Shown here piece by piece: positions 25,298-34,292 of a DNA stretch of 34,292 nt. The position numbers and the translations under genes are program-made. Origin of the DNA: DAOMFM01 sp035429825 (lineage in GTDB: Bacteria; Acidobacteriota; Blastocatellia; UBA7656; JADIYM01); the NCBI GenBank assembly GCA_044224215.1, contig JBGAKX010000039.1:1-34292 (forward strand). The letters run 5' to 3'. The stretch's first letter is position 1. Each line of letters opens with the position of its first letter. The notes under the pieces were generated by a model that saw only the letters and a list, made by a program, of their open reading frames with translations, was not told the origin of the DNA and searched no databases.

Positions 25298-27109
25298 TTA
25301 CTCCACCGTTATCAACTCAGCCTTCACCCAGCCCGTCTTCCCGGCCGCGCTGCGAACCTTGAACCACGACCTCGCCGCAGTGCTCACCGCCGCCTTCTTG
25401 ATGTACCCGCGAACCGTCCGGCCGCCGTCCGTCGTCTCGACGAAATACTCGTCGCCGTTCTCGTCGAGGATGTAGACAGCGCGTCCCGGCGGCAGCTCGA
25501 TCGTGTCGTACTTGCCGGCCGGTCCAAACGCCGCCTTGCGGGCCACGACGGCTTCGTGCTGATCCGAATTCTCGGTCGTCTCGAGAATCTCCACACGCTC
25601 GTTCGGGCCAAGCTGACCGATCGGACGCGACCGTATGCTCGGCTTGTCACGCAGCATCACCTTTGACCTCGCCACCGTGCCGTACCGACCGACGTCCTTG
25701 GTTTCGGGCTGCTGTGCCGGCGGCTCCTTCTGTGGCGCCGCGTTCCGGTTCTCCGACGGCGTGACCGGCGCTGGCAATGAATTGGGCGTCGCGACCACAC
25801 CGGGCTTCGATGCCTGCGGATCGTTCTGCCCCACCTCGACGGGAGTCTGTGAATTCGTCCGCTTCGGACCAAACGGCATCTCGCCGTCGATTGCATACTT
25901 CACAAGCACTGCACCACCCGCGCCGATCACGACGAGCAGCAGCGCTCCGGCAACCTTTGCAATCAACGGAATTGACGACCGCGGCGCCTCGGCCGGCGTC
26001 GGCACGTACGGATGGACCAGCGGCTGCGGAATCGGCGGCGTCACCTGCTGCGGCGTCGCGACCGACGACACCGCGTCGGTCGCAGCCATCGGTCGAACCG
26101 GCGACGTCTGGGCTCCCACCGGGACCTGCGACACCGGCACCGTGGCCGCGGGCGCCACGCCCCGCAGCGCGTCGCGCAGCTCGCGAGCGACATCCCCTGC
26201 CGTCTGCTGGCGCGCGTTCGGATCCTTCTGCAGTGCCCGCAGGATGACCGATTCGACGGCAGGCGTGATCGAGGGATTGATACTGCGGGGCATCGGAGGC
26301 ACGTCGTTGACGTGCTGCACAACAAGCGCCGACGCGCTTGGCGAGTTGAAGGGCACGCTTCCCGTCAGCAACTCGAACAGAATGACGCCAAGGCTGTAGA
26401 TGTCCGACCGGTTGTCGACCTCGCGCCCCATGCACTGCTCGGGCGACATGTAGAACGGCGTGCCCATCACGGTGCCGACCTGCGTGAGCGGACCCGAAGT
26501 CCCCGTGATGTCCCTGAGCTTCGCGATCCCGAAATCGAGCACCTTCACGCGCACACCGCGCGCGGTCTGACGCACGAGGATGTTCTCCGGCTTGAGGTCG
26601 CGATGGACGATTCCATGCTGATGCGCCTCGTCGAGCGCCGACGCGATCTGGTCCATCAAATCGGCCGTCATCGACGGCTCGATCGTGTGGCTGCGGGTGA
26701 GCACGGTCCGCAGGTCCTCGCCATCGGCGAGCTCCATGACGAGAAACGCCAGGTCGTTCCCCGCCACGCCAAAGTCGTGGATCACGACCACGTTCTCGTG
26801 CTTGAGGCGCGCCGCCGCCTGCGCTTCGCGCCGGAACCGGGCGACCGCGCGCGGGTCGCTCATGGTGTCGGGCCTGAGGATCTTGAGCGCGACCGTATCG
26901 CCGATCAGTATTCGCGACGCCCGGTACACCGCGCCCATGCCGCCCTCGCCGAGCTTTGACTCGATCCGGTACTTTCCCTCGATCGTGCGGCCGATGTTGG
27001 CGTCACCGCCACCCTTGCCCGACGCGTCCGGCGACACGGCCTCGGAGCCGCACTTCGGGCAGAACCGGGCGCCCTTGTTCATCTCGGTACCGCACGTCTG
27101 GCAGAACAT
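25298..27109 (-). CDS. membrane-anchored Ser/Thr protein kinase with N-terminal zinc ribbon and C-terminal SH3-like domains
   Basis: This 603-residue PknB-type receptor kinase has an N-terminal zinc ribbon with two CxxC pairs (C3, C6, C17, C20). The kinase domain spans about 47-312: glycine loop GEGGMGAVY (54-62), ATP lysine Lys76, HRDLKPEN (169-176, catalytic Asp171), DFG (192-194), GTPFYMSPEQ activation segment. A Pro/Val linker follows, then one membrane span (about 382-404). After a Pro/Gln/Ser linker, the extracytoplasmic part (about 475-603) has two SH3b-like segments (KVMLRDKPSIRSRPIGQL and WFKVRSAAGKTGWVKAEL), which in related proteins bind peptidoglycan or peptides. All kinase residues are intact. 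The start ATG has GAGG 7 nt upstream. It is divergent from an M15-like lipoprotein, which suggests, without proof, a cell-wall-sensing role. Confidence 0.93.
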   Translation of the reverse strand: MFCQTCGTEMNKGARFCPKCGSEAVSPDASGKGGGDANIGRTIEGKYRIESKLGEGGMGAVYRASRILIGDTVALKILRPDTMSDPRAVARFRREAQAAARLKHENVVVIHDFGVAGNDLAFLVMELADGEDLRTVLTRSHTIEPSMTADLMDQIASALDEAHQHGIVHRDLKPENILVRQTARGVRVKVLDFGIAKLRDITGTSGPLTQVGTVMGTPFYMSPEQCMGREVDNRSDIYSLGVILFELLTGSVPFNSPSASALVVQHVNDVPPMPRSINPSITPAVESVILRALQKDPNARQQTAGDVARELRDALRGVAPAATVPVSQVPVGAQTSPVRPMAATDAVSSVATPQQVTPPIPQPLVHPYVPTPAEAPRSSIPLIAKVAGALLLVVIGAGGAVLVKYAIDGEMPFGPKRTNSQTPVEVGQNDPQASKPGVVATPNSLPAPVTPSENRNAAPQKEPPAQQPETKDVGRYGTVARSKVMLRDKPSIRSRPIGQLGPNERVEILETTENSDQHEAVVARKAAFGPAGKYDTIELPPGRAVYILDENGDEYFVETTDGGRTVRGYIKKAAVSTAARSWFKVRSAAGKTGWVKAELITVE

Positions 27110-27175
27110 TGTCCGACCTCGAAGTCTGTCCGCACCGTCCGTGCGTGATCGACCGCGGGACGGCGCCGGGGCAAG

Positions 27176-27204
27176 GCTACATCAGGAATCACCCGATCGC
27201 GAAA
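27176..27204 (-). promoter_or_regulatory. possible promoter of the zinc-ribbon kinase
   Basis: Minus strand TTTCGC (27204-27199), a 17-nt spacer and TGTAGC (27181-27176), about 65 nt before the ATG. The -35 box is weak. Confidence 0.3.
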
Positions 27205-27253
27205 CCACCTTTGGACGGGACGATTTGCGCCGAACGCGCAATCGGGCCGCTCC

Positions 27254-27281
27254 TTGACGCACCGGGTTTGCGGGCTATAGC
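27254..27281 (+). promoter_or_regulatory. promoter of the M15-like lipoprotein gene and possibly the hisIE-trpE run
   Basis: TTGACG (27254-27259), a 16-nt spacer and TATAGC (27276-27281). The start of the lipoprotein lies about 63 nt after the predicted transcription start. The -10 hexamer is identical to that of the barrel-cytochrome promoter. Confidence 0.55.
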
Positions 27282-27350
27282 GTACGATGGAATCGTCCGC
27301 GTTGCCTGAACCTGCTCGCACGCAGGATTCGGCGCCCGGTTCCTCGAGAC

Positions 27351-28247
27351 ATGACAGGCACGTCCAACAGTCAGCGCTCGGCGGCACTCCTTGCCGCCAT
27401 CTTCGTGGCCATGGCGGTTGCGGGTTGCGGTCCGGGGCTGGCGAGCGCGCCCGCAGGCGGGAACGGCGCGCAGACGCAGGAGCCCGTGTCGCTGACCGCG
27501 ACGGGATCAGCGAGGTTTTCCGACATGCTCACGAGTGTTGCCATTGACCGCAACGACCCGGTACAGATGCGCGTGCTTGCCGACTACGGAGCAATGTTCG
27601 TCGCCGGCGGCGGCGCCGTGCCTCCGCCAACCGTTCTGTTCACCAGCGACGCCGAAGTGTCCGGCTGGCAGGCCACGGTCGACGTCTCGCGCGAAACCGT
27701 CGGAAGGTTCAGCATCGAATTGCAGAAGCCGGCGATGGTCGCCCTGCGCGCCGCGGTTGCCGAGGCCTCCGCGGCGGGCCTCAGCATCACGCCCCGCGGC
27801 TCGGATGCCGCGCGCCGCAGCTACGCGGAAACCGTGTCGCTGTGGAAGAGCCGCGTCGATCCGGCACTCCGGCACTGGGTCGCCGCAAAGCGGATTACCC
27901 AGGCCGACGCTGCCCGCATTCGGGCGCTCGCGCCGCACGAACAGGTTCCCGAAGTGCTCGAGCTCGAAAAGAAGGGCATCTGGTTCAGCACCGACTTCTC
28001 AAAGTCGATCCTGTACTCGGTCGCCGCTCCCGGCACGTCGCAGCATCTGTCGATGCTCGCGCTCGACGTTGCCGAATTCGAGAATGCGCGCGTTCGCGCG
28101 ATCCTCGGACACCACGGGTGGTTCCAGACGGTGCAGAGCGACTTGCCGCATTTCACGTATCTCGGCGTCGACGAGTCGGAGCTTCCGGGACGAGGCCTCA
28201 AGTCCGTCACGTCGTCCGGTCGCGTATTCTGGGTGCCGGCATTCTAG
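27351..28247 (+). CDS. lipoprotein with M15 (VanY/D-Ala-D-Ala carboxypeptidase-like) domain
   Basis: This 298-residue protein has a lipoprotein signal peptide whose lipobox ends VAGC (Cys26). The C-terminal third has the M15B zinc-peptidase pattern: SQHLSMLALD supplies ligands His232 and Asp239 (family form SxHxxGxAxD), and DLPHFTYLG gives His267 (family form ExWHxxYxG). Two departures stand out: the conserved Gly is Met235, and the catalytic Glu is Asp264. The N-terminal two thirds match nothing I know. Intact enzymes of this group trim the D-Ala of peptidoglycan stem peptides. Here activity may be weakened or altered. It is the first gene of a tight run leading into hisIE, 30 bp away. No good Shine-Dalgarno precedes its ATG. 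Confidence 0.72.
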   Translation: MTGTSNSQRSAALLAAIFVAMAVAGCGPGLASAPAGGNGAQTQEPVSLTATGSARFSDMLTSVAIDRNDPVQMRVLADYGAMFVAGGGAVPPPTVLFTSDAEVSGWQATVDVSRETVGRFSIELQKPAMVALRAAVAEASAAGLSITPRGSDAARRSYAETVSLWKSRVDPALRHWVAAKRITQADAARIRALAPHEQVPEVLELEKKGIWFSTDFSKSILYSVAAPGTSQHLSMLALDVAEFENARVRAILGHHGWFQTVQSDLPHFTYLGVDESELPGRGLKSVTSSGRVFWVPAF

Positions 28248-28277
28248 TTCGACACGACGTCCGTCATTCGATGTGCC

Positions 28278-29012
28278 ATGGAGATTGAGAAGATAGAGTT
28301 CGACGAGCGAGGCCTGGTGCCGGCCGTTGTGCAGGACTCAACGACCGGCGATGTCCTCATGCTCGCCTACATGAATGCCGAGAGCCTCGCGCGCACGTTG
28401 CAGACCGGTGAGACGTGGTTCTGGAACCGGACGCACAACGAGCTGTGGCACAAGGGCACCGCGTCGGGGCACCGGCAGCGCGTCGTCGAGTTGCGTCTCG
28501 ACTGCGACGGTGACGCCATCGTCGTGCGCGTTGACACGGACGGCCCCGCGTGCCACACGGGCGAGCGGTCGTGCTTCTTTCGCCCGCTCGCAGGCGAAGC
28601 ACCCGCAAAGAAGACCAACGGATCGCTCGTCAGCGTTCCAGAACGCCCCGAGCCGACGTTGTCGGTCGTCGACATGAACTCCATGGAGCTCGGCATCCTG
28701 CTCAACGACCTGTACACGCTGATCCGATTGCGCGAAGCCGAACGCCCCGAGAATTCCTACACGTCGTATCTGTTCGACAGCGGGCTCGACAAGATCCTCA
28801 AGAAGATCGGCGAAGAGGCGACCGAGACCGTCATCGCCGCCAAGAACGGCTCGGCGCGCGAACTGACGTCCGAGATGGCCGATCTGCTCTACCATCTGCT
28901 GGTGCTGATGGTCGAACGCGGACTCGGGCTCCAGGACATCTGTCGCGAGCTGGCCGACCGGGCCGGCAAGAGCGCAGACCCCCGGTACGCGGCGCGAACG
29001 AGGGAGGAGTAA
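28278..29012 (+). CDS. hisIE: bifunctional phosphoribosyl-AMP cyclohydrolase / phosphoribosyl-ATP pyrophosphatase
   Basis: Catalyses steps two and three of histidine biosynthesis. The HisI domain (1-about 105) has LWHKGTASGHRQ, the metal-binding DCDGD (75-79) and GPACHTGERSCF with Cys92 and Cys99. The HisE domain (about 135-240) has LNDLYTLIRLREAERPENSY, KKIGEEATETVIAAKN and EMADLLYHLLVLM, the pyrophosphatase metal site being the acidic EExxE/ExxD residues. The SRSR box of many HisI proteins reads WNRTHNE here. The linker between domains (about 30 residues, Lys/Pro-rich) is longer than usual. No Shine-Dalgarno is visible before the ATG. trpE starts 4 nt after its stop. No other his gene is in the window. 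Confidence 0.95.
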   Translation: MEIEKIEFDERGLVPAVVQDSTTGDVLMLAYMNAESLARTLQTGETWFWNRTHNELWHKGTASGHRQRVVELRLDCDGDAIVVRVDTDGPACHTGERSCFFRPLAGEAPAKKTNGSLVSVPERPEPTLSVVDMNSMELGILLNDLYTLIRLREAERPENSYTSYLFDSGLDKILKKIGEEATETVIAAKNGSARELTSEMADLLYHLLVLMVERGLGLQDICRELADRAGKSADPRYAARTREE

Positions 29013-29016
29013 CGGC

Positions 29017-30525
<1,509 letters not shown>

Positions 30526-30531
30526 CTACCT

Positions 30532-31629
30532 ATGAACGCAACGAAATGCGCAGTCGCAGCCGTGTTTGCGGCGATGGCCGTCATTGCCGGCGCGGCGCCC
30601 GTCGCGACTGCCCAACAGGACGCCGCCGAGGTCGAAGCGGTCATCGAGACGTCCAAGGGCGCGATCACGATGCGGTTTCTGCCAAACGTCGCGCCAAAGC
30701 ACGTTCAGCATTTTCTGGAGACCGCCCAGAGCGGCGGGTTCAACGGGACGACGTTCTTTCGCGCGATACCGTACGCCATCATTCAGGGCGGCGACCCTGT
30801 TTCGAAGGACCCAAAGAAGAGAACGCTCTACGGAACGGGCGGCCTGAAGCTGCTGCCGGACGAGTTCGGTACCGTGAAGCACGACACAGGCGCCGTGTCC
30901 GCCGTTGCGATCCCGGGCGCCGGTGGAAATCCGTTGCCCAACAGTTCGGGGACGCAGTTCTTCATCTGCGACACGCCCCAGCCGTCGCTCGACGGCAAGT
31001 ACACGGTCTTTGCCTGGGTCACCGACGGCATGGACGTCGTGCGTGCGATCTCGATGCTCCCCCTGCAGGGTGACAAGATCGTCGAGCGTGTCGAGATCAA
31101 GAGCGTGACCATCCGTCCCGTCACGCCAACCACCGACGAGATCGGTCGTCTGCAGGCCCGCATCGTCACACCGGCCGGCGAGATCGTCATGGAGTTTCTG
31201 CCTGCCGCGCCGGACAACGCCCGCCAGTTCATCCGGCTCGCGCGGTCGGGCTTCTACGACGGAGCGTCGATCTACCGCGCGATTCCGGGCGTGCTGATCC
31301 AGGGCGCCTCTCCCGAAGGCTGGGCGGCCGATTCGCCGAATCGAAAGCGCAGCTTCAGTCACTGGAACGTTCCGGACGAGTTTTCGCAGACCGTGGCGTT
31401 CGACCGGGGAATGGTCGGCATGGCGCACTCGGACCAGCCGAACAGCGGCAGCATCCACTTCTTCATCATGCTCAGCCCTGCGCACCACCTCGACGGCAAG
31501 TACACGCCGTTTGCTCGCGTGCTGTCCGGCATCGAAGTGGCCGAGGCGATCTCGCGCCAGAAGGTCGCCGGCGAACAACTCACACCGCCGGTCATCATCA
31601 CGCGCATCATCGTAGAGGAGAGAAAGTAG
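30532..31629 (+). CDS. secreted tandem cyclophilin-type peptidyl-prolyl isomerase
   Basis: This 365-residue exported protein has a signal peptide (CAVAAVFAAMAVIAGAAPVATAQ) and two cyclophilin domains in a row (about 34-195 and 205-362). Domain 1 keeps the catalytic set: TFFRAIP with Arg77, and SGTQFFIC with Gln142. Domain 2 keeps SIYRAIP with Arg248, but the Gln of the QFF motif is His308 (SGSIHFFIM) and neighbouring loops differ. So domain 1 should isomerise X-Pro bonds, while domain 2 may be weaker or a binding module. It acts in the periplasm on secreted or outer-membrane clients. The ATG is 6 nt after the trpE stop, so it is probably co-transcribed with hisIE-trpE, an odd pairing. Confidence 0.92.
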   Translation: MNATKCAVAAVFAAMAVIAGAAPVATAQQDAAEVEAVIETSKGAITMRFLPNVAPKHVQHFLETAQSGGFNGTTFFRAIPYAIIQGGDPVSKDPKKRTLYGTGGLKLLPDEFGTVKHDTGAVSAVAIPGAGGNPLPNSSGTQFFICDTPQPSLDGKYTVFAWVTDGMDVVRAISMLPLQGDKIVERVEIKSVTIRPVTPTTDEIGRLQARIVTPAGEIVMEFLPAAPDNARQFIRLARSGFYDGASIYRAIPGVLIQGASPEGWAADSPNRKRSFSHWNVPDEFSQTVAFDRGMVGMAHSDQPNSGSIHFFIMLSPAHHLDGKYTPFARVLSGIEVAEAISRQKVAGEQLTPPVIITRIIVEERK

Positions 31630-31630
31630 C

Positions 31631-31682
31631 CGCAGATAAACGCGAATCTTCTCAGATCCGAGGAAATCCGCGTTCATCTGCG
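31631..31682. repeat. 52-nt near-palindromic dispersed-type repeat
   Basis: The sequence is an inverted repeat with no loop to speak of. Its arms begin CGCAGATAAACGCG and end CGCGTTCATCTGCG, and 21 of 26 pairs are Watson-Crick. In RNA from the minus strand four of the five other pairs become G-U, giving 25 of 26; in plus-strand RNA four are A-C mismatches. It starts one base after the cyclophilin stop and lies just before the kinase-ATPase gene. From memory, very similar CGCAGATGAACGCGGAT-type repeats occur in many unrelated bacterial genomes. Confidence 0.75.
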
Positions 31683-31711
31683 TCTTGGCGTCGAACCGCA
31701 CCTGCGCGAGA

Positions 31712-33988
31712 ATGGGAACAATGTCCACGCCCGTCTCCGGTGACTTCAATGGCAACGATCGCTTCACCGTAGTCGACCGCATCGGCTCGGGCGGCTTTGG
31801 TGTCGTGTACCGGGTACACGACCGCGAACGTAACGCCATCGTTGCGCTGAAACTGCTCAACAAGGCCGAAGCCGAGTCGTTGTACCGCTTCAAGCGCGAG
31901 TTTCGCGCGCTCGCGAACGTCCGTCATCCCAACCTCGTCTCGTTCTACGATCTCGTGTCGGATGGCACGCGCTGGTTCCTCACGATGGAGCTCGTCGAAG
32001 GCGTCCACTTCCTCGAGTACGTGCGCTCCCGGACGGGCCAGCTGCCGGTCGACACGGACCGGCTGCGTGCCGTAGCGCGTCAGCTTGCGGAGGGCATCTC
32101 GGCGCTGCATGCATCCGGAATACTCCATCGCGACCTCAAGCCCTCGAACGTTCTCGTCACGAGCGACGGCCGCGTGAAGATTCTCGATTTCGGCCTTGTT
32201 GCGGATCTGGCTCCACAGGGGAACGCGATGAGCCTCAGCTCGCTCGGTACCCCAACGTACGTGTCGCCCGAACAGTCGCTCGGCTCCGCCGTGACGACAG
32301 CGAGCGACTGGTACAGCGTTGGCACGATGCTGTTTCAGGCGCTGACCGGCAAGGCGCCATTCACCGGACAGATCATCGAGGTGCTGATCCAGAAACAGAC
32401 GGTCGATCCGCCCGCAGCGAGCGCGCTTGTGCCGGGCGTGCCGGAAGATCTTGCCTCGCTTGCGACAGCGCTGCTCAGCCGCGACCCGGCCGCGCGTCCG
32501 ACGGGCCCCGAGATCCTCGCCAAGCTTGGCGGATCGGCGGGTGTCACGACGACGCTCGAGCCTCCCGGGTCGCGCCCGGCGACGTTCGTCGGACGGTTTG
32601 GACAGCTCGGTTCGCTCGCGAACGCGTTCGACCGGACACGCCGGGGGACGCCTGTCGTCGCGCTCGTTCACGGCAGCTCGGGAATCGGGAAGACGGCGCT
32701 CGTTCGCAAGTTCGTCGAACGACTGTCGACGACCGTGCGCGGCAGCGTGGTGCTGAAGGGACGGTGCTACGACCGTGAATCCGTTCCGTACAAGGCGCTC
32801 GACAGCGTGATCGACGCGCTCAGCCAGCAGCTGCGTGCCATTTCGGATCCCGTCGCCACCGCCATGCTCCCGGCCGACATGTCGTCGCTCGCGCGGATCT
32901 TTCCAGTGCTGCGCCAGGTTCGCTCGATCGCTCGATTTAAAGGGCCCGAGCCCGGCGACGCCGTCGACGAACGCCGGCGCGCGGTCGCGGCGTTACGGGC
33001 GCTGCTCGGAAAGATGACGGAACGAGGTCCTGTCGTCATCTTCATCGACGATCTGCAGTGGGGCGACGTCGACAGCAGCGAACTGCTGTTCGACCTCGTC
33101 CGTCCGCCGGACGCGCCGCCGGTGTTCTATGCGCTCACCTACCGAACCGAAGAGTCGGGCACGAGCCCGCTCCTCAAGACGCTTCTTCCCCAACTGATCG
33201 ACGCGGGAGTCGACACCGAAGAGATCGTCCTGAACGAACTGAGCGGAGACGAGTCGCGCGCACTCGTGGTCTCGCTCCTCCCGACCGCCACGGCGAACCG
33301 GGACGGTCTTGCCGAGGCAATTGCCAAGGAGGCAGCCGGCAACCCGTTCTCGATCCATGAGCTGGTGCGGTACGCGATCTCGTTCGGAGGGCTCGAGTCG
33401 ATGGCGATGGGTACGTCCTGGGCTGGCCTGCACGACGTGACGTGGACACTGATCGACGAGATCATCAACGAGCGCATCACGCTGTTTCCGGAGTCCGCCC
33501 GCAGGCTGCTGCAGGTACTCGCTGTCGCCGGCCAGCCCATCGAACTGGACGTCGCGCGACAGACCGCGTGGCTCGAAGACAGCGACCACCCCTTGATCGA
33601 CGAGCTCAGGCTGAATCACCTCGTGAGAACACGGCGTCTGAACGAACGCGAACTGATCGAGATCTACCAGGACCGGATCCGGCGCGCGCTGCTCGGTCGC
33701 ATGACGTCGCGCGCCGTCCAGGACATCCACCTGAGGCTGGCGTTTGCGCTCGAGTCGTCGGGCCGGTCGGATCCGGAGATGCTCGCGCAGCACCTGCTCG
33801 ACGGCGGCGAACGATGGCTCGCGGCGAAGCAGGCCGTGACGGCCGCGGACCGCGCCGCCGGTTCGCTCGCGTTCGAGAGCGCTGCACGGCTCTACCAGCT
33901 CGCGCTCGAACTCGGTTCATTGCCCGAGGACCATCAGGACGAGGTCCGCCGCAAGCTGGAGCTCGCGCTCGCGTCCAGACCCGTCTGA
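31712..33988 (+). CDS. Ser/Thr protein kinase fused to a STAND/AAA_16 ATPase, apparently truncated
   Basis: This 758-residue protein has a kinase domain at about 18-275: GSGGFGVVY (25-33), Lys47, HRDLKPSN (139-146, catalytic Asp141), DFG (159-161). An AAA_16/STAND ATPase follows: RFGQLG sensor, Walker A GSSGIGKT (321-328), RCYDRESVPYKALD, Walker B VVIFIDDLQW (441-450), and a winged-helix region with RRLLQVLAVAGQPIELDV. Related PknK-type kinases usually run on for several hundred residues of TPR and sensor domains; here the protein stops in what looks like the first repeat (SAARLYQLALEL...RRKLELALAS). It has no signal peptide or membrane span and should be a cytosolic signalling hub. The start is uncertain: ATG 31712 or ATG 31721; neither has a strong Shine-Dalgarno. 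The ending is the odd part (see findings). Confidence 0.9.
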   Translation: MGTMSTPVSGDFNGNDRFTVVDRIGSGGFGVVYRVHDRERNAIVALKLLNKAEAESLYRFKREFRALANVRHPNLVSFYDLVSDGTRWFLTMELVEGVHFLEYVRSRTGQLPVDTDRLRAVARQLAEGISALHASGILHRDLKPSNVLVTSDGRVKILDFGLVADLAPQGNAMSLSSLGTPTYVSPEQSLGSAVTTASDWYSVGTMLFQALTGKAPFTGQIIEVLIQKQTVDPPAASALVPGVPEDLASLATALLSRDPAARPTGPEILAKLGGSAGVTTTLEPPGSRPATFVGRFGQLGSLANAFDRTRRGTPVVALVHGSSGIGKTALVRKFVERLSTTVRGSVVLKGRCYDRESVPYKALDSVIDALSQQLRAISDPVATAMLPADMSSLARIFPVLRQVRSIARFKGPEPGDAVDERRRAVAALRALLGKMTERGPVVIFIDDLQWGDVDSSELLFDLVRPPDAPPVFYALTYRTEESGTSPLLKTLLPQLIDAGVDTEEIVLNELSGDESRALVVSLLPTATANRDGLAEAIAKEAAGNPFSIHELVRYAISFGGLESMAMGTSWAGLHDVTWTLIDEIINERITLFPESARRLLQVLAVAGQPIELDVARQTAWLEDSDHPLIDELRLNHLVRTRRLNERELIEIYQDRIRRALLGRMTSRAVQDIHLRLAFALESSGRSDPEMLAQHLLDGGERWLAAKQAVTAADRAAGSLAFESAARLYQLALELGSLPEDHQDEVRRKLELALASRPV

Positions 33989-34215
33989 CCGCGCACCACG
34001 CGCATCACATCGCGCGCGCCGGCGTCGCACCCCGACGCGATGTGCTCGCGCGCGCAGCACGCAGCCCGCTCGGCGTTCCGCGCCCGCGCGGCATGGCGCG
34101 CGACCACGCGCCACGCACGCACGGCGCGACGCGCGGCGGCGACGAGTAGACGCAGAATCTGGGCAACGGCGAGAACCAGCACGCACAATCCGACGACGGG
34201 AAAGACGGTATCCAT
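33934..34215 (-). CDS. possible small single-span membrane protein
   Basis: A 93-residue minus-strand frame starts at ATG 34215 with GGTGAG about 8 nt upstream. Residues 5-27 (FPVVGLCVLVLAVAQILRLLVAA) form one plausible membrane span, followed by an Arg/Ala-rich cytoplasmic tail. It overlaps the 3' end of the kinase-ATPase gene tail to tail by 55 bases. The surrounding 33989-34150 is extremely rich in CGCG, which favours chance open frames, and the protein matches nothing I know. It is the only gene candidate in the 304-bp stretch to the right edge. Confidence 0.35.
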   Translation of the reverse strand: MDTVFPVVGLCVLVLAVAQILRLLVAAARRAVRAWRVVARHAARARNAERAACCAREHIASGCDAGARDVMRVVRGQTGLDASASSSLRRTSS

Positions 34216-34292
34216 TGGCAGCTCACCCCAAACGGTTTTTTGTGTGGGTGTGCGAATGGCGTACCGCGCAAAACGCCGCGAATATGTGACCT

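Noticed and set aside
27287..27547. 86-codon frame starting 6 nt after the TATAGC box, which would be a leaderless upstream gene
   Set aside because: The product is low-complexity Arg/Gly/Ser, it overlaps the M15-like lipoprotein in another frame, and the lipoprotein has a clear lipobox and domain.
33989..34150. Frameshifted continuation of the kinase-ATPase gene
   Set aside because: The three plus-strand frames here give Arg/His/Ala-rich or interrupted sequence with no TPR-like pattern, so a simple frameshift does not explain the short end.

Overview
The window is GC-rich, gene-dense bacterial DNA. It carries about 19 protein genes and no rRNA, tRNA, CRISPR array or recognisable transposase. 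The gene mix points to a Gram-negative, soil or sediment type of heterotroph, and I favour Acidobacteriota (Vicinamibacteria-like) over Myxococcota. That mix is an M13 metallopeptidase, a zinc-ribbon PknB-type kinase with SH3 repeats, a kinase-ATPase fusion, a GH63-like glucosidase next to glk-opcA-zwf, and a huge multiheme cytochrome paired with an outer-membrane barrel. The taxonomic call is inference from gene content only.

Layout. 1-5502 (minus strand): an alpha/beta hydrolase, a 1246-residue P-loop protein resembling the PglY/DUF6079 ATPases of BREX systems, and a Rossmann/DUF2520 protein that runs off the left edge. 5640-6419 (plus): a multi-pass membrane protein. 6470-9109 (minus): a secreted M13 peptidase and a small secreted protein. 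9167-10537 (plus): a GT39/ArnT-like glycosyltransferase. 10538-10808: a nested inverted-repeat element between convergent genes. 10809-17292 (minus): zwf-opcA-glk-glucosidase, a compact route from oligosaccharide to glucose to glucose-6-phosphate to the oxidative pentose phosphate pathway. 17471-23915 (minus): an outer-membrane barrel protein followed by a cytochrome with ten predicted haems, a C-terminal LVIVD beta-propeller and a C-terminal anchor. 24251-25201 (plus): an HDAC-family deacetylase. 25298-27109 (minus): a receptor-like Ser/Thr kinase. 27351-31629 (plus): an M15-like lipoprotein, hisIE, trpE and a tandem cyclophilin, closely packed. 31712-33988 (plus): a kinase fused to a STAND-like ATPase, apparently cut short.

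The most interesting unit is the barrel-cytochrome pair at 17471-23915. It looks like a two-gene porin-cytochrome module for moving electrons across or along the outer membrane, with a propeller domain fused to the cytochrome. It has a near-consensus promoter, a leader of about 220 nt, and a perfect hairpin both between the genes and after the second gene. Other points of interest are the orphan PglY-like ATPase with a degenerate Walker B, a symmetric REPIN-like array at 10544-10802, a 52-nt near-palindrome at 31631-31682 whose mismatches become G-U pairs on one strand only, and two promoters whose -10 boxes lie exactly 6 nt from the start codon, implying leaderless mRNAs.
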